A stretch of DNA of 64,000 nt from Yoonia rosea (GTDB lineage Bacteria > Pseudomonadota > Alphaproteobacteria > Rhodobacterales > Rhodobacteraceae), in assembly GCF_900156505.1 (NCBI RefSeq), contig NZ_FTPR01000001.1:1-64000 (forward strand), written 5' to 3'. Shown piece after piece: positions 17,455 to 25,142 of the stretch; within the stretch, counting starts at the first letter, position 1, and each line of letters begins with the position of its first letter. A program made the translations under genes and the position numbers. The notes beneath the pieces are model-generated. The model saw only the letters and a program-made list of their open reading frames with translations. It was not told the origin of the DNA and made no database searches.

Positions 17455-17984
17455 TCTTGGCGCTCCTGTTTGGCGGGCATCAAGAAACAAGTACTTGTTC
17501 CTGTCGCAAGGATGCGCCCTGATTGATCCTCAACGCGCGCCTCAGCAGAGGCTGTTTGACGTGTGCGGTCGATCACGGTGCCGATGGCGCGTACCTGTCC
17601 CATTTTCGCTGTGATGGGGCGCATGAATTTGACCTCGGTTCCAAGCGATACATACATCTCGCCCGCGTCCAGAATGGTCTGCACCGCACAGCCCATCGCG
17701 CTGTCCAACAGCGCCATCGTCCAGCCGCCATGTATAAGACCCATAGGATTCAGGTACGCGTTCGACGGATTACCGCGAAATTCTGCTCGGCCTTTGTCGG
17801 CTACTTCAATCCACTGCTGCAGGGTTTGCGCCATCGGTGGGGCTGGCAATGCCCCGGTCGGAATCGCGCGAATAACATCAAGCCCCGAAAGCCCGGTGAC
17901 CTGCTCGGGGTGGGCGATTCCGAAGGGTACGTCGGGCATTCTACTCGGAGCAAATATTGGCTCGGAATTAGTGGCATCTTGCAT
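17451..17984 (-). CDS. PaaI-type hot-dog thioesterase
   Basis: A 177-aa hot-dog fold acyl-CoA thioesterase of the PaaI/YbgC type. The motif NPMGLIHGGWTMALLDSAMG is the usual HGG(x)2-3LxD active-site helix. The ATG at 17984 follows AAGGA; a GTG/ATG start up to 27 nt further upstream is possible but less supported. It is the first gene of the thioesterase-thiolase-hydrolase operon, and the spacer to the divergent TetR gene holds an inverted repeat that may be the operator. Confidence 0.85.
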   Translation of the reverse strand: MQDATNSEPIFAPSRMPDVPFGIAHPEQVTGLSGLDVIRAIPTGALPAPPMAQTLQQWIEVADKGRAEFRGNPSNAYLNPMGLIHGGWTMALLDSAMGCAVQTILDAGEMYVSLGTEVKFMRPITAKMGQVRAIGTVIDRTRQTASAEARVEDQSGRILATGTSTCFLMPAKQERQE

Positions 17985-18009
17985 CGTATGGTCCTTAGTT
18001 GGGAGACCC

Positions 18010-18068
18010 ATTAAGATTGCGGTTATAATCTAACAGTGTCAATATTAGAGTTCGATTGTAATCTTAAT
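18010..18068. promoter_or_regulatory. candidate TetR operator region (inverted ATTAAGATT)
   Basis: The divergent spacer contains ATTAAGATT at 18010-18018 and its exact reverse complement AATCTTAAT at 18060-18068, with another partial copy (AATCTAA) at 18027-18033. The surrounding DNA is A/T rich and could hold promoters for both sides. Placement between a TetR gene and the thioesterase operon fits autoregulation plus control of the operon. The repeat is seen; binding is inferred. Confidence 0.5.
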
Positions 18069-18164
18069 GACAGTAAGTAAGATGTCGCTCGATATCTAAG
18101 TCACCACCCCTGTGGCCAAATCCGGCGTAAGGGAACGGTTGCGTTTGCGGAAAGGAATAAGCCA

Positions 18165-18716
18165 ATGAGAGTGAGCCGAGAGACCGCGCAGAAAAACCGG
18201 CAAAACGTTGTACGAACCGCCAGTGAGCAGTTTCGCACCCATGGCTATGATGGCATCGGCATCGCCGGCTTGATGAAAGCAGCGGGGATGACCCAAGGCG
18301 GTTTCTACAAACAGTTCGAGAACAAGGAAGCGCTTGAATGTGAGGCGACCGAATTGGCGCTAAACGACAATTTCGAGCTTTGGGCCAAGGCGATAGAGGG
18401 GAAAAGCGACCCTTTAGCCGCCGTTGCGCAATGGTACTTGTCGCCTCAGCATGTACCGGCGGTGGGTCAAGGCTGCGCCTACGCCGCGCTTGCTTCAGAA
18501 GCGACCCGTCAACGTCCGGCGTTGCAAACTATATTTACAAGGGCCGTCGCGCAGCAAATTGAACATTTGGTCCAAGCCCTTGGTGAACAACCCGAAAGCC
18601 GGACCGAGGCCATTCAGGCAATGTCTCAAATGATTGGCGCCTTGATTTTGGCCCGCGCAGTCGATGACGAAGACCTGCAACATGAAATCCTGACGGCGGG
18701 CCAAAGCCGCCTTTAG
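18165..18716 (+). CDS. TetR/AcrR family regulator
   Basis: A 183-aa TetR-type repressor. The N-terminal helix-turn-helix (about 10-55) shows the family pattern with IAGLMKAAGMTQGGFYKQFENKEAL. The C-terminal ligand domain is diverse. The ATG is preceded by AAAGGA. It is divergent from the thioesterase-thiolase-hydrolase operon and probably represses it, with an acyl-CoA or related compound as ligand; it is followed after 16 nt by the racemase-like gene. Confidence 0.88.
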   Translation: MRVSRETAQKNRQNVVRTASEQFRTHGYDGIGIAGLMKAAGMTQGGFYKQFENKEALECEATELALNDNFELWAKAIEGKSDPLAAVAQWYLSPQHVPAVGQGCAYAALASEATRQRPALQTIFTRAVAQQIEHLVQALGEQPESRTEAIQAMSQMIGALILARAVDDEDLQHEILTAGQSRL

Positions 18717-18732
18717 ACGTGGAGATTGAAAC

Positions 18733-19413
18733 ATGCACATCGGACTCATCGGCGGCCTTGGGCCGGCAGCGACGATATCGTACTACACGCGGTTGATTGC
18801 AGCGTTCAAAAAGGCCGATTTGCCGCTGTCACTCACGATTGAACATGCTGATATGAATGCCTTGCTGCAAAGGGCCGCCGAAGATCAGCGGACAGCGCAG
18901 GCAGAGGTCTTCGCGACGCACCTTGATCGCCTCCCTGGTGCAGGCAGTGATATCGCATTGATCACCGCCATTACCGGACACTTCTGCTTTGAAGAAACGC
19001 AGGCCATATCACCCATGACGCTGATGGATGGCACGGGCATTATCGAAACGTATTGCCATGATAACGGGATCAAAACCCTCGGCATTCTGGGAAGTCGTAC
19101 CACCCTTGAAACCAATCTCTTTGGCCTGTTGAAAACTGTTGAGGTTGTCGTGCCCCAAGATCGGTTTGAGAGTGTTTGGAGCGCCTACATGAAAATGGCG
19201 GAAACCGGCATTTGCAGTGAGGAACAACGCATGTTGTTTTTTGAAGCAGGGCAGGCAATGATCGACGACCAACAGGCGGACGCTGTGTTGCTAGCGGGAA
19301 CCGACCTGGGATTGGCATTCGACAATCAAACGCCTGAATTTAGGGTCATTGACGTGATTGAGCTCCACATCAACGCGCTGGTTTCAATGGTTGCAGTAGG
19401 TGGATTGACGTAA
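18733..19413 (+). CDS. aspartate/glutamate racemase-like protein lacking catalytic cysteines
   Basis: A 226-aa Asp/Glu racemase superfamily protein by its N-terminus (MHIGLIGGLGPAATISYY) and overall length. Active members use two cysteines, in a CTNTxH motif and a GCTE motif. Here the first position reads TAITGH (Thr78 for Cys) and the second AGTDLG (Gly189 for Cys). Both catalytic thiols are absent, so classical two-base racemisation is unlikely; a binding role or a different reaction is possible. It is probably co-transcribed with the TetR gene 16 nt upstream. Confidence 0.75.
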   Translation: MHIGLIGGLGPAATISYYTRLIAAFKKADLPLSLTIEHADMNALLQRAAEDQRTAQAEVFATHLDRLPGAGSDIALITAITGHFCFEETQAISPMTLMDGTGIIETYCHDNGIKTLGILGSRTTLETNLFGLLKTVEVVVPQDRFESVWSAYMKMAETGICSEEQRMLFFEAGQAMIDDQQADAVLLAGTDLGLAFDNQTPEFRVIDVIELHINALVSMVAVGGLT

Positions 19414-19422
19414 GTTTTCCGT

Positions 19423-19632
19423 TTGAGGGGTGTCGAGATGCTCTTCGCACACCTCAAACGTATCCTCGGTCTGGGTAAGCTCCGATTACGAGGCCCATGC
19501 GGCGTCCAAGACAAGTTCACCATTGCAGCAACCGCCCAAAACCTCCGGAAAATCGCAAAACTCAAGCCGATAACCCACATCGGAAGGCTGAAACCAACGA
19601 GTTTTTCAACACAATCAGCCCGAACCTACTGA
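19423..19632 (+). pseudogene. transposase C-terminal remnant (IS1182-like)
   Basis: This short frame encodes LFAHLKRILGLGKLRLRGP and AATAQNLRKIAKL, the typical C-terminal tail of IS1182-family DDE transposases. The rest of the transposase is absent: the racemase-like gene ends 9 nt upstream. The sequence GAGTTTTTCAACACAATC near 19,599-19,616 resembles the terminal inverted repeat region of such elements. It is a scar of a past insertion and cannot transpose. Confidence 0.7.
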
Positions 19633-19647
19633 ACTGCTGCAACTCGG

Positions 19648-20214
19648 CTAATGATTGCTATGGTGTTTCAGTATTTTTGCTGCAACTTTCTTTGTCCGAG
19701 CAAAGCTGTCTGGGTCGTCAAGCGACATGCGAGATACCGTTGCTCCTTCGATCATCATGAATAATATGCGCGATGTGTCTTCCGGATCGACAACGCTTCC
19801 CTCGATGCAAAGCAAATTCAGAAAATCCAAGAATCGCTGCTTGTAGGCGCGTGCGAGTTCACCAATTTCTCCGCCGGACGCTCCATATTCGGTAAGTGCG
19901 TTCACAAAGTAGCATCCATTGAATTCTGGCCGTTCTGACCAATCCTGCATTGCGTCGAATACACTCAGAATCCGGTCTACGGGGCTAGCGTTCGCATCCC
20001 CAGTATATTGCTCCAGATGTGCTTCTAACCGATCACCTCGCCGACGCAGTGTTTCTTGAATCAAGGCGTCTTTGCTGTCGAAGCCTTTGTACAAGGTCAT
20101 TTTTGCGACCCCAGCTTCCCGAAGGACTCGATCAACGGAAATTCCCTTGAATCCTTCTTTGGCAAAAATTGCTTCCGCTGTCTCTAATAGTTTTTCGCGT
20201 TTGGGGGCTGGCAT
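19648..20214 (-). CDS. TetR/AcrR family regulator
   Basis: A 188-aa TetR regulator with the HTH segment ISVDRVLREAGVAKMTLYKGF (first 20 residues of it near 25-45) and a C-terminal domain of the TetR_C type (FNGCYFVNALTEY). I chose the ATG at 20214 where the family fold starts. The gene faces a divergent hydrolase, and the 104-nt spacer holds two strong inverted repeats, so it very likely represses itself and the hydrolase. Confidence 0.9.
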   Translation of the reverse strand: MPAPKREKLLETAEAIFAKEGFKGISVDRVLREAGVAKMTLYKGFDSKDALIQETLRRRGDRLEAHLEQYTGDANASPVDRILSVFDAMQDWSERPEFNGCYFVNALTEYGASGGEIGELARAYKQRFLDFLNLLCIEGSVVDPEDTSRILFMMIEGATVSRMSLDDPDSFARTKKVAAKILKHHSNH

Positions 20215-20243
20215 CTTAATTTTCTCACTACGGAACTTGCACA

Positions 20244-20265
20244 GGGTATACCGAATAGTATACCC
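20244..20265. promoter_or_regulatory. TetR operator 1
   Basis: A perfect 8-bp inverted repeat GGGTATAC/GTATACCC separated by the 6-nt spacer CGAATA. It lies 30 nt upstream of the TetR start. The second repeat 31 bp away shares the same layout and an almost identical spacer. Confidence 0.7.
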
Positions 20266-20276
20266 AGCGCAAACAG

Positions 20277-20294
20277 GTAGACCAAATAGTCTAC
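20277..20294. promoter_or_regulatory. TetR operator 2
   Basis: A perfect 6-bp inverted repeat GTAGAC/GTCTAC around CAAATA, 25 nt upstream of the hydrolase GTG. Its centre is 31 bp from that of operator 1, about three helical turns, so two repressor dimers could bind on the same face. Confidence 0.65.
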
Positions 20295-20318
20295 TCTCCA
20301 AACACGGGAGAGATACAA

Positions 20319-21254
20319 GTGAGACATTTGAAACGTGGTTCGGCGGTGGTTGTTGCGTTGATCGCTGGAGCCCTCATCATCTCTGAGTTCTGGGTAGAAA
20401 GGACAGCGCGGCTGATGCTGGCTGGACTTAATTGGTCTGCGGGTTTGGAGCAGAAATCAGTAACGACATCTGTTGGCGATATTGCTTACCTAGAGGGTGG
20501 AGAAGGTGAGGCTATCGTTTTCTTGCACGGAATCTTTGCCTTGAAAGAGCATTGGATCGACATGTCGCGCCAAGTTTCAGGAGATTACCGTGTCATTTTG
20601 CTTGATCTACCCGGCTTTGGAGAAAACCGTCGCCTTGATCCAGTGGAATACAGCTATACCCGACAAACTGAAAATGTACTCGAAACGCTCGATCAGATCG
20701 GTGTTGAGAGATTTCACATAGCGGCGAACTCAATGGGCGCTCAAATAGCTGGGCAACTCGCAACGTCTTTTCCGGATAGAGTGCTGTCCGTCGCATTCGT
20801 AGGAAGCCCCGTTGGGGTCACGTCCCCTGAAAGCAGCGATATGGAACTTGCAATTGCTGCCGGGCAACTGCCGTTGCTTGTGGGAACCCGAGAAGAATAT
20901 GACATCCGTATGGACTGGCTATTTCCTGACGAGCCTTTCATTCCACGTCCCGTTGCGCGTTACTGGAGGGATAACGAAGTCTCCAACGCAGCGCACAATC
21001 ATCAAATATGGAACTCGGTTGCCGCCTATGATGGATTGCAGGTCGAAGATTTGGCACGAAATATCCGCCAGCCATCGCTCGTCATTTGGTGTGAGGAAGA
21101 TCGGATATTTCACGTCACCGGATCAACGGTGCTCACTGAAGCGCTTCAAAATCCGACATTGCAGGTACTGAACGAATGCGGGCATTTGCCAATGCTCGAT
21201 CGTCCCCAAGAAAGTGGCAGGATATTGCTGGATTTTTTAAGCCAGACAAATTGA
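20319..21254 (+). CDS. membrane-anchored alpha/beta hydrolase
   Basis: A 311-aa alpha/beta-hydrolase with one N-terminal hydrophobic segment (about 8-24, VVVALIAGALIISEF) that probably anchors it in the inner membrane or acts as an uncleaved signal. FLHGIF forms the oxyanion loop, ANSMGA holds the nucleophile Ser, and NECGHLPML holds the catalytic His. The start is a GTG preceded by GGGAGA. It is divergent from the TetR gene and likely induced by its ligand. Substrate unknown. Confidence 0.87.
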   Translation: MRHLKRGSAVVVALIAGALIISEFWVERTARLMLAGLNWSAGLEQKSVTTSVGDIAYLEGGEGEAIVFLHGIFALKEHWIDMSRQVSGDYRVILLDLPGFGENRRLDPVEYSYTRQTENVLETLDQIGVERFHIAANSMGAQIAGQLATSFPDRVLSVAFVGSPVGVTSPESSDMELAIAAGQLPLLVGTREEYDIRMDWLFPDEPFIPRPVARYWRDNEVSNAAHNHQIWNSVAAYDGLQVEDLARNIRQPSLVIWCEEDRIFHVTGSTVLTEALQNPTLQVLNECGHLPMLDRPQESGRILLDFLSQTN

Positions 21255-21547
21255 AAGCAAAAGCAGACCTTTATCAAGGACAACCTCAATGACCGCTTTG
21301 TCCGCGTTGCAGTCATCCAGCATTTTCTTGGGTTGGTCCGACCGTTTCCAGTCGGCGCGGTGCTTGTTGTGGTCTTTCTCAAATGGGTTTTGAAGACTTG
21401 GCATCGGTCGAAATGTTTTTCTGCATCTGTCTACTCCCTAGCGGGTGAAACACAGGCGATATCGAAGCGGAGGAAGTATTGAGGTGCGCGTCATCCGGAA
21501 TAGGCCTCTAGGGTTGACAAGATGTCGCCTGCTGGTAGCGCTGAGGT
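21255..21547. other. intergenic region with a doubtful small minus-strand frame
   Basis: Nothing clearly recognisable. On the minus strand 21,404-21,237 can encode 55 residues with a protein-like, charged composition (DHNKHRADWKRSDQPKKML is part of it), but the start has no Shine-Dalgarno sequence and the end overlaps the hydrolase gene. It may be a decayed gene. The promoter for the TetR gene at 21,548 should lie near the right end. Confidence 0.3.
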
Positions 21548-22192
21548 ATGAAAAATACCCTTCCCAGATCCAAGCCTATTCGCACGCGTGATCCAGAACG
21601 CACCAAAGGCGAAATCCTTGAGGCGGCATTGAATGAGTTTGTATCGCACGGGTATGACGGCGCTAAGGTCCATCAGATTGCGAAAAGCGCCGGATGTAAC
21701 GCGCGGCTTATCTATCACTATTACGAGAACAAAGAGCGTCTTTACGAGGCAGCACTCCGCAGCATCTATTCCGAGATCCGTGAGCGCGAAGCCGCGTTGC
21801 ATCTTGATACACTGCCACCCGAACAGGCGATCATGCGGTTGACCGAGACGACGTTTGATTTCTTCGAAAACAATACGGCTTTCCTGTCGATTACCCGCAG
21901 CGAGAACCTTCTTGGGGGGCGTTTTATTGCCCAGATGCCGGAAATCCAGAAGATGTCCGCACCGTTCTTGGACAAGATTTCTGATGTGCTGAAGCGGGGC
22001 CATGCCGAGGGCGTGTTCCGGGCAGGAATTGATGCTTTGCAGCTGTATGTCAGCATCGTTGCGTTAAGCGCGCATCATATCAATGCCAGCCACACATTGT
22101 CGGCCACCTTCGGGCTCGACGTCTCTGGAAGTGACTGGCGACGTGACCGCCGTCAGCATGTCTTGGACATGATCGAAAGCGCCGTCAGATAA
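21548..22192 (+). CDS. TetR/AcrR family regulator of the ABC/amidohydrolase cluster
   Basis: A 214-aa TetR protein with HTH region VHQIAKSAGCNARLIYHYYE. The fold and the YHYYENKERLY segment resemble RutR-type and related regulators of nitrogen-compound pathways. It precedes, in the same direction, an ABC importer, an amidohydrolase, a SnoaL-like protein and a PuuE-like deacetylase, so it is the likely local regulator. A 175-nt spacer separates it from the ATPase gene. Confidence 0.87.
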   Translation: MKNTLPRSKPIRTRDPERTKGEILEAALNEFVSHGYDGAKVHQIAKSAGCNARLIYHYYENKERLYEAALRSIYSEIREREAALHLDTLPPEQAIMRLTETTFDFFENNTAFLSITRSENLLGGRFIAQMPEIQKMSAPFLDKISDVLKRGHAEGVFRAGIDALQLYVSIVALSAHHINASHTLSATFGLDVSGSDWRRDRRQHVLDMIESAVR

Positions 22193-22367
22193 GCGAATCG
22201 CTGCTTTTTCCCGCGTTTGGGTCATGCGGCGGTATACCTTCGCATATGTATAATCCTTGTTCGGAGTACCCAAAAACAGCCCAATAAACAGGCAGGGCCA
22301 GAATAATTCAATTTTCATTTACTTAACTCCTTCACACTGCCATCCATGCCGCTGCTAGCTCTGCGGC

Positions 22368-23222
22368 ATGAACATGACAGCAAACATACCCGCATCCGCC
22401 GCGCAGCAGGCAACGCCTGCCAGCGTTCATGCCCGACCGGCGTTGGAACTGGATAACGCCTCTGTCGTTTTTGGCAGTGGAGATAAAGCTGTCACAGCCC
22501 TGTCGCCCACAAACCTCAAGATGGAGAGGGGAGACTTCCTCGCTCTTGTCGGCCCCTCGGGCTGCGGCAAGTCTACAATCCTCAAGCTTGTCAGCAACTT
22601 GATCCAGCCCAGTGCGGGTCTGGTTCTGGTAGGCGGCAAAGAGGCGAAGGCCAAAGAACTGCGTATCGGGATGGCGTTTCAAAACCCGACCATGCTGCCG
22701 TGGCTGACGATCGAGCAGAACATCATGATGCCGCTCAAGATCGTGGAGCCGTTCAAGCAAACCTACCGCAAGGATAAAACCGGCGCGTTCCGTGACCGTG
22801 TGCATGATCTGCTCGGCCAAGTGGGGCTGAAGGATTTCGCCAACCACTATCCGTGGCAGCTGTCAGGCGGGATGCTGCAAAGATCAAACCTATGCCGCTC
22901 CTTGATCCATGAGCCTGATCTTTTGCTGCTTGATGAACCCTTCGGCGCGCTTGACCAGTTCACCCGCGAAGAGCTTTGGCAGATCATGCAGACCCTGTAT
23001 CTCGACCGGAAACCAACCGTCCTTCTGGTCACCCATGACCTGCGCGAGGCCGGATACCTTGCCAACCGCATCTGCGTGATGAGTGCACGCCCGGGGCGCA
23101 TCATTTCGGATGAGCCTGTGAACATCCCGATGCCCCGCGATATTGGCATGATCTACAGCCCCGAATTTGTCGAAATGACCCAAGGACTGCGCGAGTTGAT
23201 TGCGCAAGTCCGCAGCACATAA
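22368..23222 (+). CDS. ABC transporter ATP-binding protein (SsuB/TauB/ThiZ type)
   Basis: A 284-aa ATPase with Walker A GPSGCGKST, signature LSGGMLQRS, Walker B LLLLDEPFGALD and switch THDLREA. It belongs to the nitrate/sulfonate/taurine/pyrimidine importer ATPases. An N-terminal stretch of about 20 residues is not conserved. It is the first gene of the transporter, with permease and binding protein directly downstream. The substrate is not fixed by sequence; the neighbouring amidohydrolase and deacetylase suggest an N-containing ring compound. Confidence 0.9.
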   Translation: MNMTANIPASAAQQATPASVHARPALELDNASVVFGSGDKAVTALSPTNLKMERGDFLALVGPSGCGKSTILKLVSNLIQPSAGLVLVGGKEAKAKELRIGMAFQNPTMLPWLTIEQNIMMPLKIVEPFKQTYRKDKTGAFRDRVHDLLGQVGLKDFANHYPWQLSGGMLQRSNLCRSLIHEPDLLLLDEPFGALDQFTREELWQIMQTLYLDRKPTVLLVTHDLREAGYLANRICVMSARPGRIISDEPVNIPMPRDIGMIYSPEFVEMTQGLRELIAQVRST

Positions 23223-23231
23223 GGCCGCGCC

Positions 23232-24005
23232 ATGACCGAGAAACACCGCATTCGTTTACTCTCGACGTCGCTTATCGTCGGATTTTTCCTGACATGGGAA
23301 GTCTTGTGCGTTCTACTGAACGTGTCGGACCTCGTTCTGCCGCGCCCCTCTGAAATCATGGTCACAATGTGGATCCGCTTTCCGGTTTTGTGGCCGCATA
23401 TCCTGCAAACGCTGTATTCAACGCTCGTCGGCTTTACGCTTGGCGTGATCATCGGCGTCACTTTGGGCGTTATCGTCGGAACCTCCAAAGTAGCCTACGC
23501 AGTAGCCTATCCTTTGCTGGTCGGTTTCTCTTCGATCCCCAAAGTGGCGGTTGTTCCGATCTTTGTCCTTTGGTTCGGGTCGGGCACAACACCTGCGATC
23601 CTGACCGCGATGGTGATCTGTGTTTTCCCGATTGTCGTGAACATCGCCACGGGGCTCGCCACCACCGAGCCCGAGCTTGAGGACGTTCTCAAAACGCTGG
23701 GTGCGTCGAAGTCCGAGATCCTTTGGAACGTCGGCCTGCCGCGGGCAATGCCGTACTTCTTTGCATCGCTTAAGGTGGCGATCACGCTGTCCTTTGTGGG
23801 CGCTGTGCTGTCGGAAACGGTCGCGTCCAACATGGGCATTGGCAATGTGATGATGACGGCCTCGTCGAACTTCCAGGTTTCGCTTGTCTTTGCCGGGCTG
23901 ATCATCCTCGCGCTGATGGGTGTCGCACTTTACGCTCTCTTCTCTTGGCTCGAAAGCCGTGTGACCGGCTGGGCCACACGCGGCAACGACATCGCTGTAA
24001 CTTAA
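23232..24005 (+). CDS. ABC transporter permease
   Basis: A 257-aa inner-membrane permease of the BPD_transp_1 family with about six membrane segments and the cytoplasmic coupling loop around TLGASKSEILWNVGLP. It starts 9 nt after the ATPase gene and pairs with it. ThiX/SsuC-like by overall pattern. Confidence 0.9.
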   Translation: MTEKHRIRLLSTSLIVGFFLTWEVLCVLLNVSDLVLPRPSEIMVTMWIRFPVLWPHILQTLYSTLVGFTLGVIIGVTLGVIVGTSKVAYAVAYPLLVGFSSIPKVAVVPIFVLWFGSGTTPAILTAMVICVFPIVVNIATGLATTEPELEDVLKTLGASKSEILWNVGLPRAMPYFFASLKVAITLSFVGAVLSETVASNMGIGNVMMTASSNFQVSLVFAGLIILALMGVALYALFSWLESRVTGWATRGNDIAVT

Positions 24006-24047
24006 GCATCCCCTTCATCTTTCCACCCAACCCAAAAGGACGTTCCT

Positions 24048-25073
24048 ATGAAACACTCTCTGTTCGGTGCAGCCCTCACTCTCTTGGCCGGAGCCGTTCC
24101 CGCCTTTGCGGATATGACCGATATCCGCTTTACGCTGGGCTGGAAAACCCAAGGGTCCGACGCGCCGTTTCTTCTGGCGCTGAATAATGGCTACTTTGAA
24201 GACGAAGGTCTGAACGTTACTATCGACCAAGGCGAAGGTTCGGCTGCCACGGTGACGCGTATCATGGGCGGCGCGTATGACGCGGGCTTTGGCGACATCA
24301 ACGCGATCATCCAGAACGCAGCCGCCCGCCCCGGTGAGGCACCCGTCATGGTGTATCAGCTATGGAACCGCCCTCCGTTCGCAATTGTCACGCCTAAGTC
24401 AGCAGGGATCGAAACGCCGGCTGATTTTGAAGGCAAAAGACTGGGTGGCGCACAGGGTACGCCGACAACCCGTCTATTCCCCGTCTTTGCCGAACTGAAC
24501 GGCATCGACCTCGAGAAGGTTGCTCAGGAAAGCATGGCGCCGAACCTGCAAGAGCCGATGATGATCCGTGGTGATATCGACGGAGCCTTCGTCTTTACTT
24601 CGACAAGCTGGTTCAACCTGATTGCGAACCGCCAAGACCCTGCGAACGACTACAACTGGTTCAACTTCGAAGACTACGGCATGGACCTGTATTCCAACGG
24701 TCTGATGGTATCGCGCGAATTGTTGGCTGAAAATCCAGAAGCGGTGGCCGGTCTGGTACGCGCAGTGAACAAGGCCACAATGGAAGTAGCCGCAAATCAG
24801 GACAGCTCGGTCGAGGCGATCATGGCCTTTGACAACCTCATCGATCCCGAACTTGAGCGTGCCCGTCTTGAGTTCGCGCTGACGAACCTGATGAACGCGC
24901 CAGAAGTGAGCGAAATCGGCATGGGGGATCTGGTAGACGAACGCCTGACACGGTCGATCGAAATCGTCGCCAAAGGCTACGGGCTTGATCGTCTGCCCGA
25001 AGCGTCCGAGATCTTTGACCGCTCGTTCCTGCCACCGGTAGACGCGCGCAGCTTCGAAGTGACGTTGAACTAA
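24048..25073 (+). CDS. NMT1/THI5-like substrate-binding protein
   Basis: A 341-aa periplasmic binding protein with a signal peptide (MKHSLFGAALTLLAGAVPAFA) and the NMT1-type opening FTLGWKTQGSDAPFLLALN followed by NGYFEDEGL. The fold is shared by pyrimidine-precursor, riboflavin, taurine and hydantoin-type binding proteins. There is no THI5 CCCFC motif. A strong terminator follows, so the downstream enzyme genes probably get less transcript or have their own promoter. Confidence 0.9.
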   Translation: MKHSLFGAALTLLAGAVPAFADMTDIRFTLGWKTQGSDAPFLLALNNGYFEDEGLNVTIDQGEGSAATVTRIMGGAYDAGFGDINAIIQNAAARPGEAPVMVYQLWNRPPFAIVTPKSAGIETPADFEGKRLGGAQGTPTTRLFPVFAELNGIDLEKVAQESMAPNLQEPMMIRGDIDGAFVFTSTSWFNLIANRQDPANDYNWFNFEDYGMDLYSNGLMVSRELLAENPEAVAGLVRAVNKATMEVAANQDSSVEAIMAFDNLIDPELERARLEFALTNLMNAPEVSEIGMGDLVDERLTRSIEIVAKGYGLDRLPEASEIFDRSFLPPVDARSFEVTLN

Positions 25074-25085
25074 AAACTGCAACAC

Positions 25086-25122
25086 ACATGCGCCAGAGCT
25101 TTCGTTTTGGCGCATGTTTTTT
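25086..25122 (+). terminator. intrinsic terminator after the binding-protein gene
   Basis: A perfect 10-bp stem ACATGCGCCA/TGGCGCATGT with a 12-nt loop, followed by a run of T (25117-25122). It begins 13 nt after the stop of the binding-protein gene and lies before the amidohydrolase ATG. It would partly or fully separate transporter and enzyme transcription. Confidence 0.85.
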
Positions 25123-25142
25123 CGTCTGGGGATCGCGGGCAT

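Noticed and set aside
19423..19632. Intact insertion sequence
   Set aside because: Only the transposase C-terminal tail and one possible end are present.
25107..25142. Upstream start for the amidohydrolase
   Set aside because: These codons lie in the loop and 3' arm of a strong terminator hairpin; the family begins at ATG 25143.
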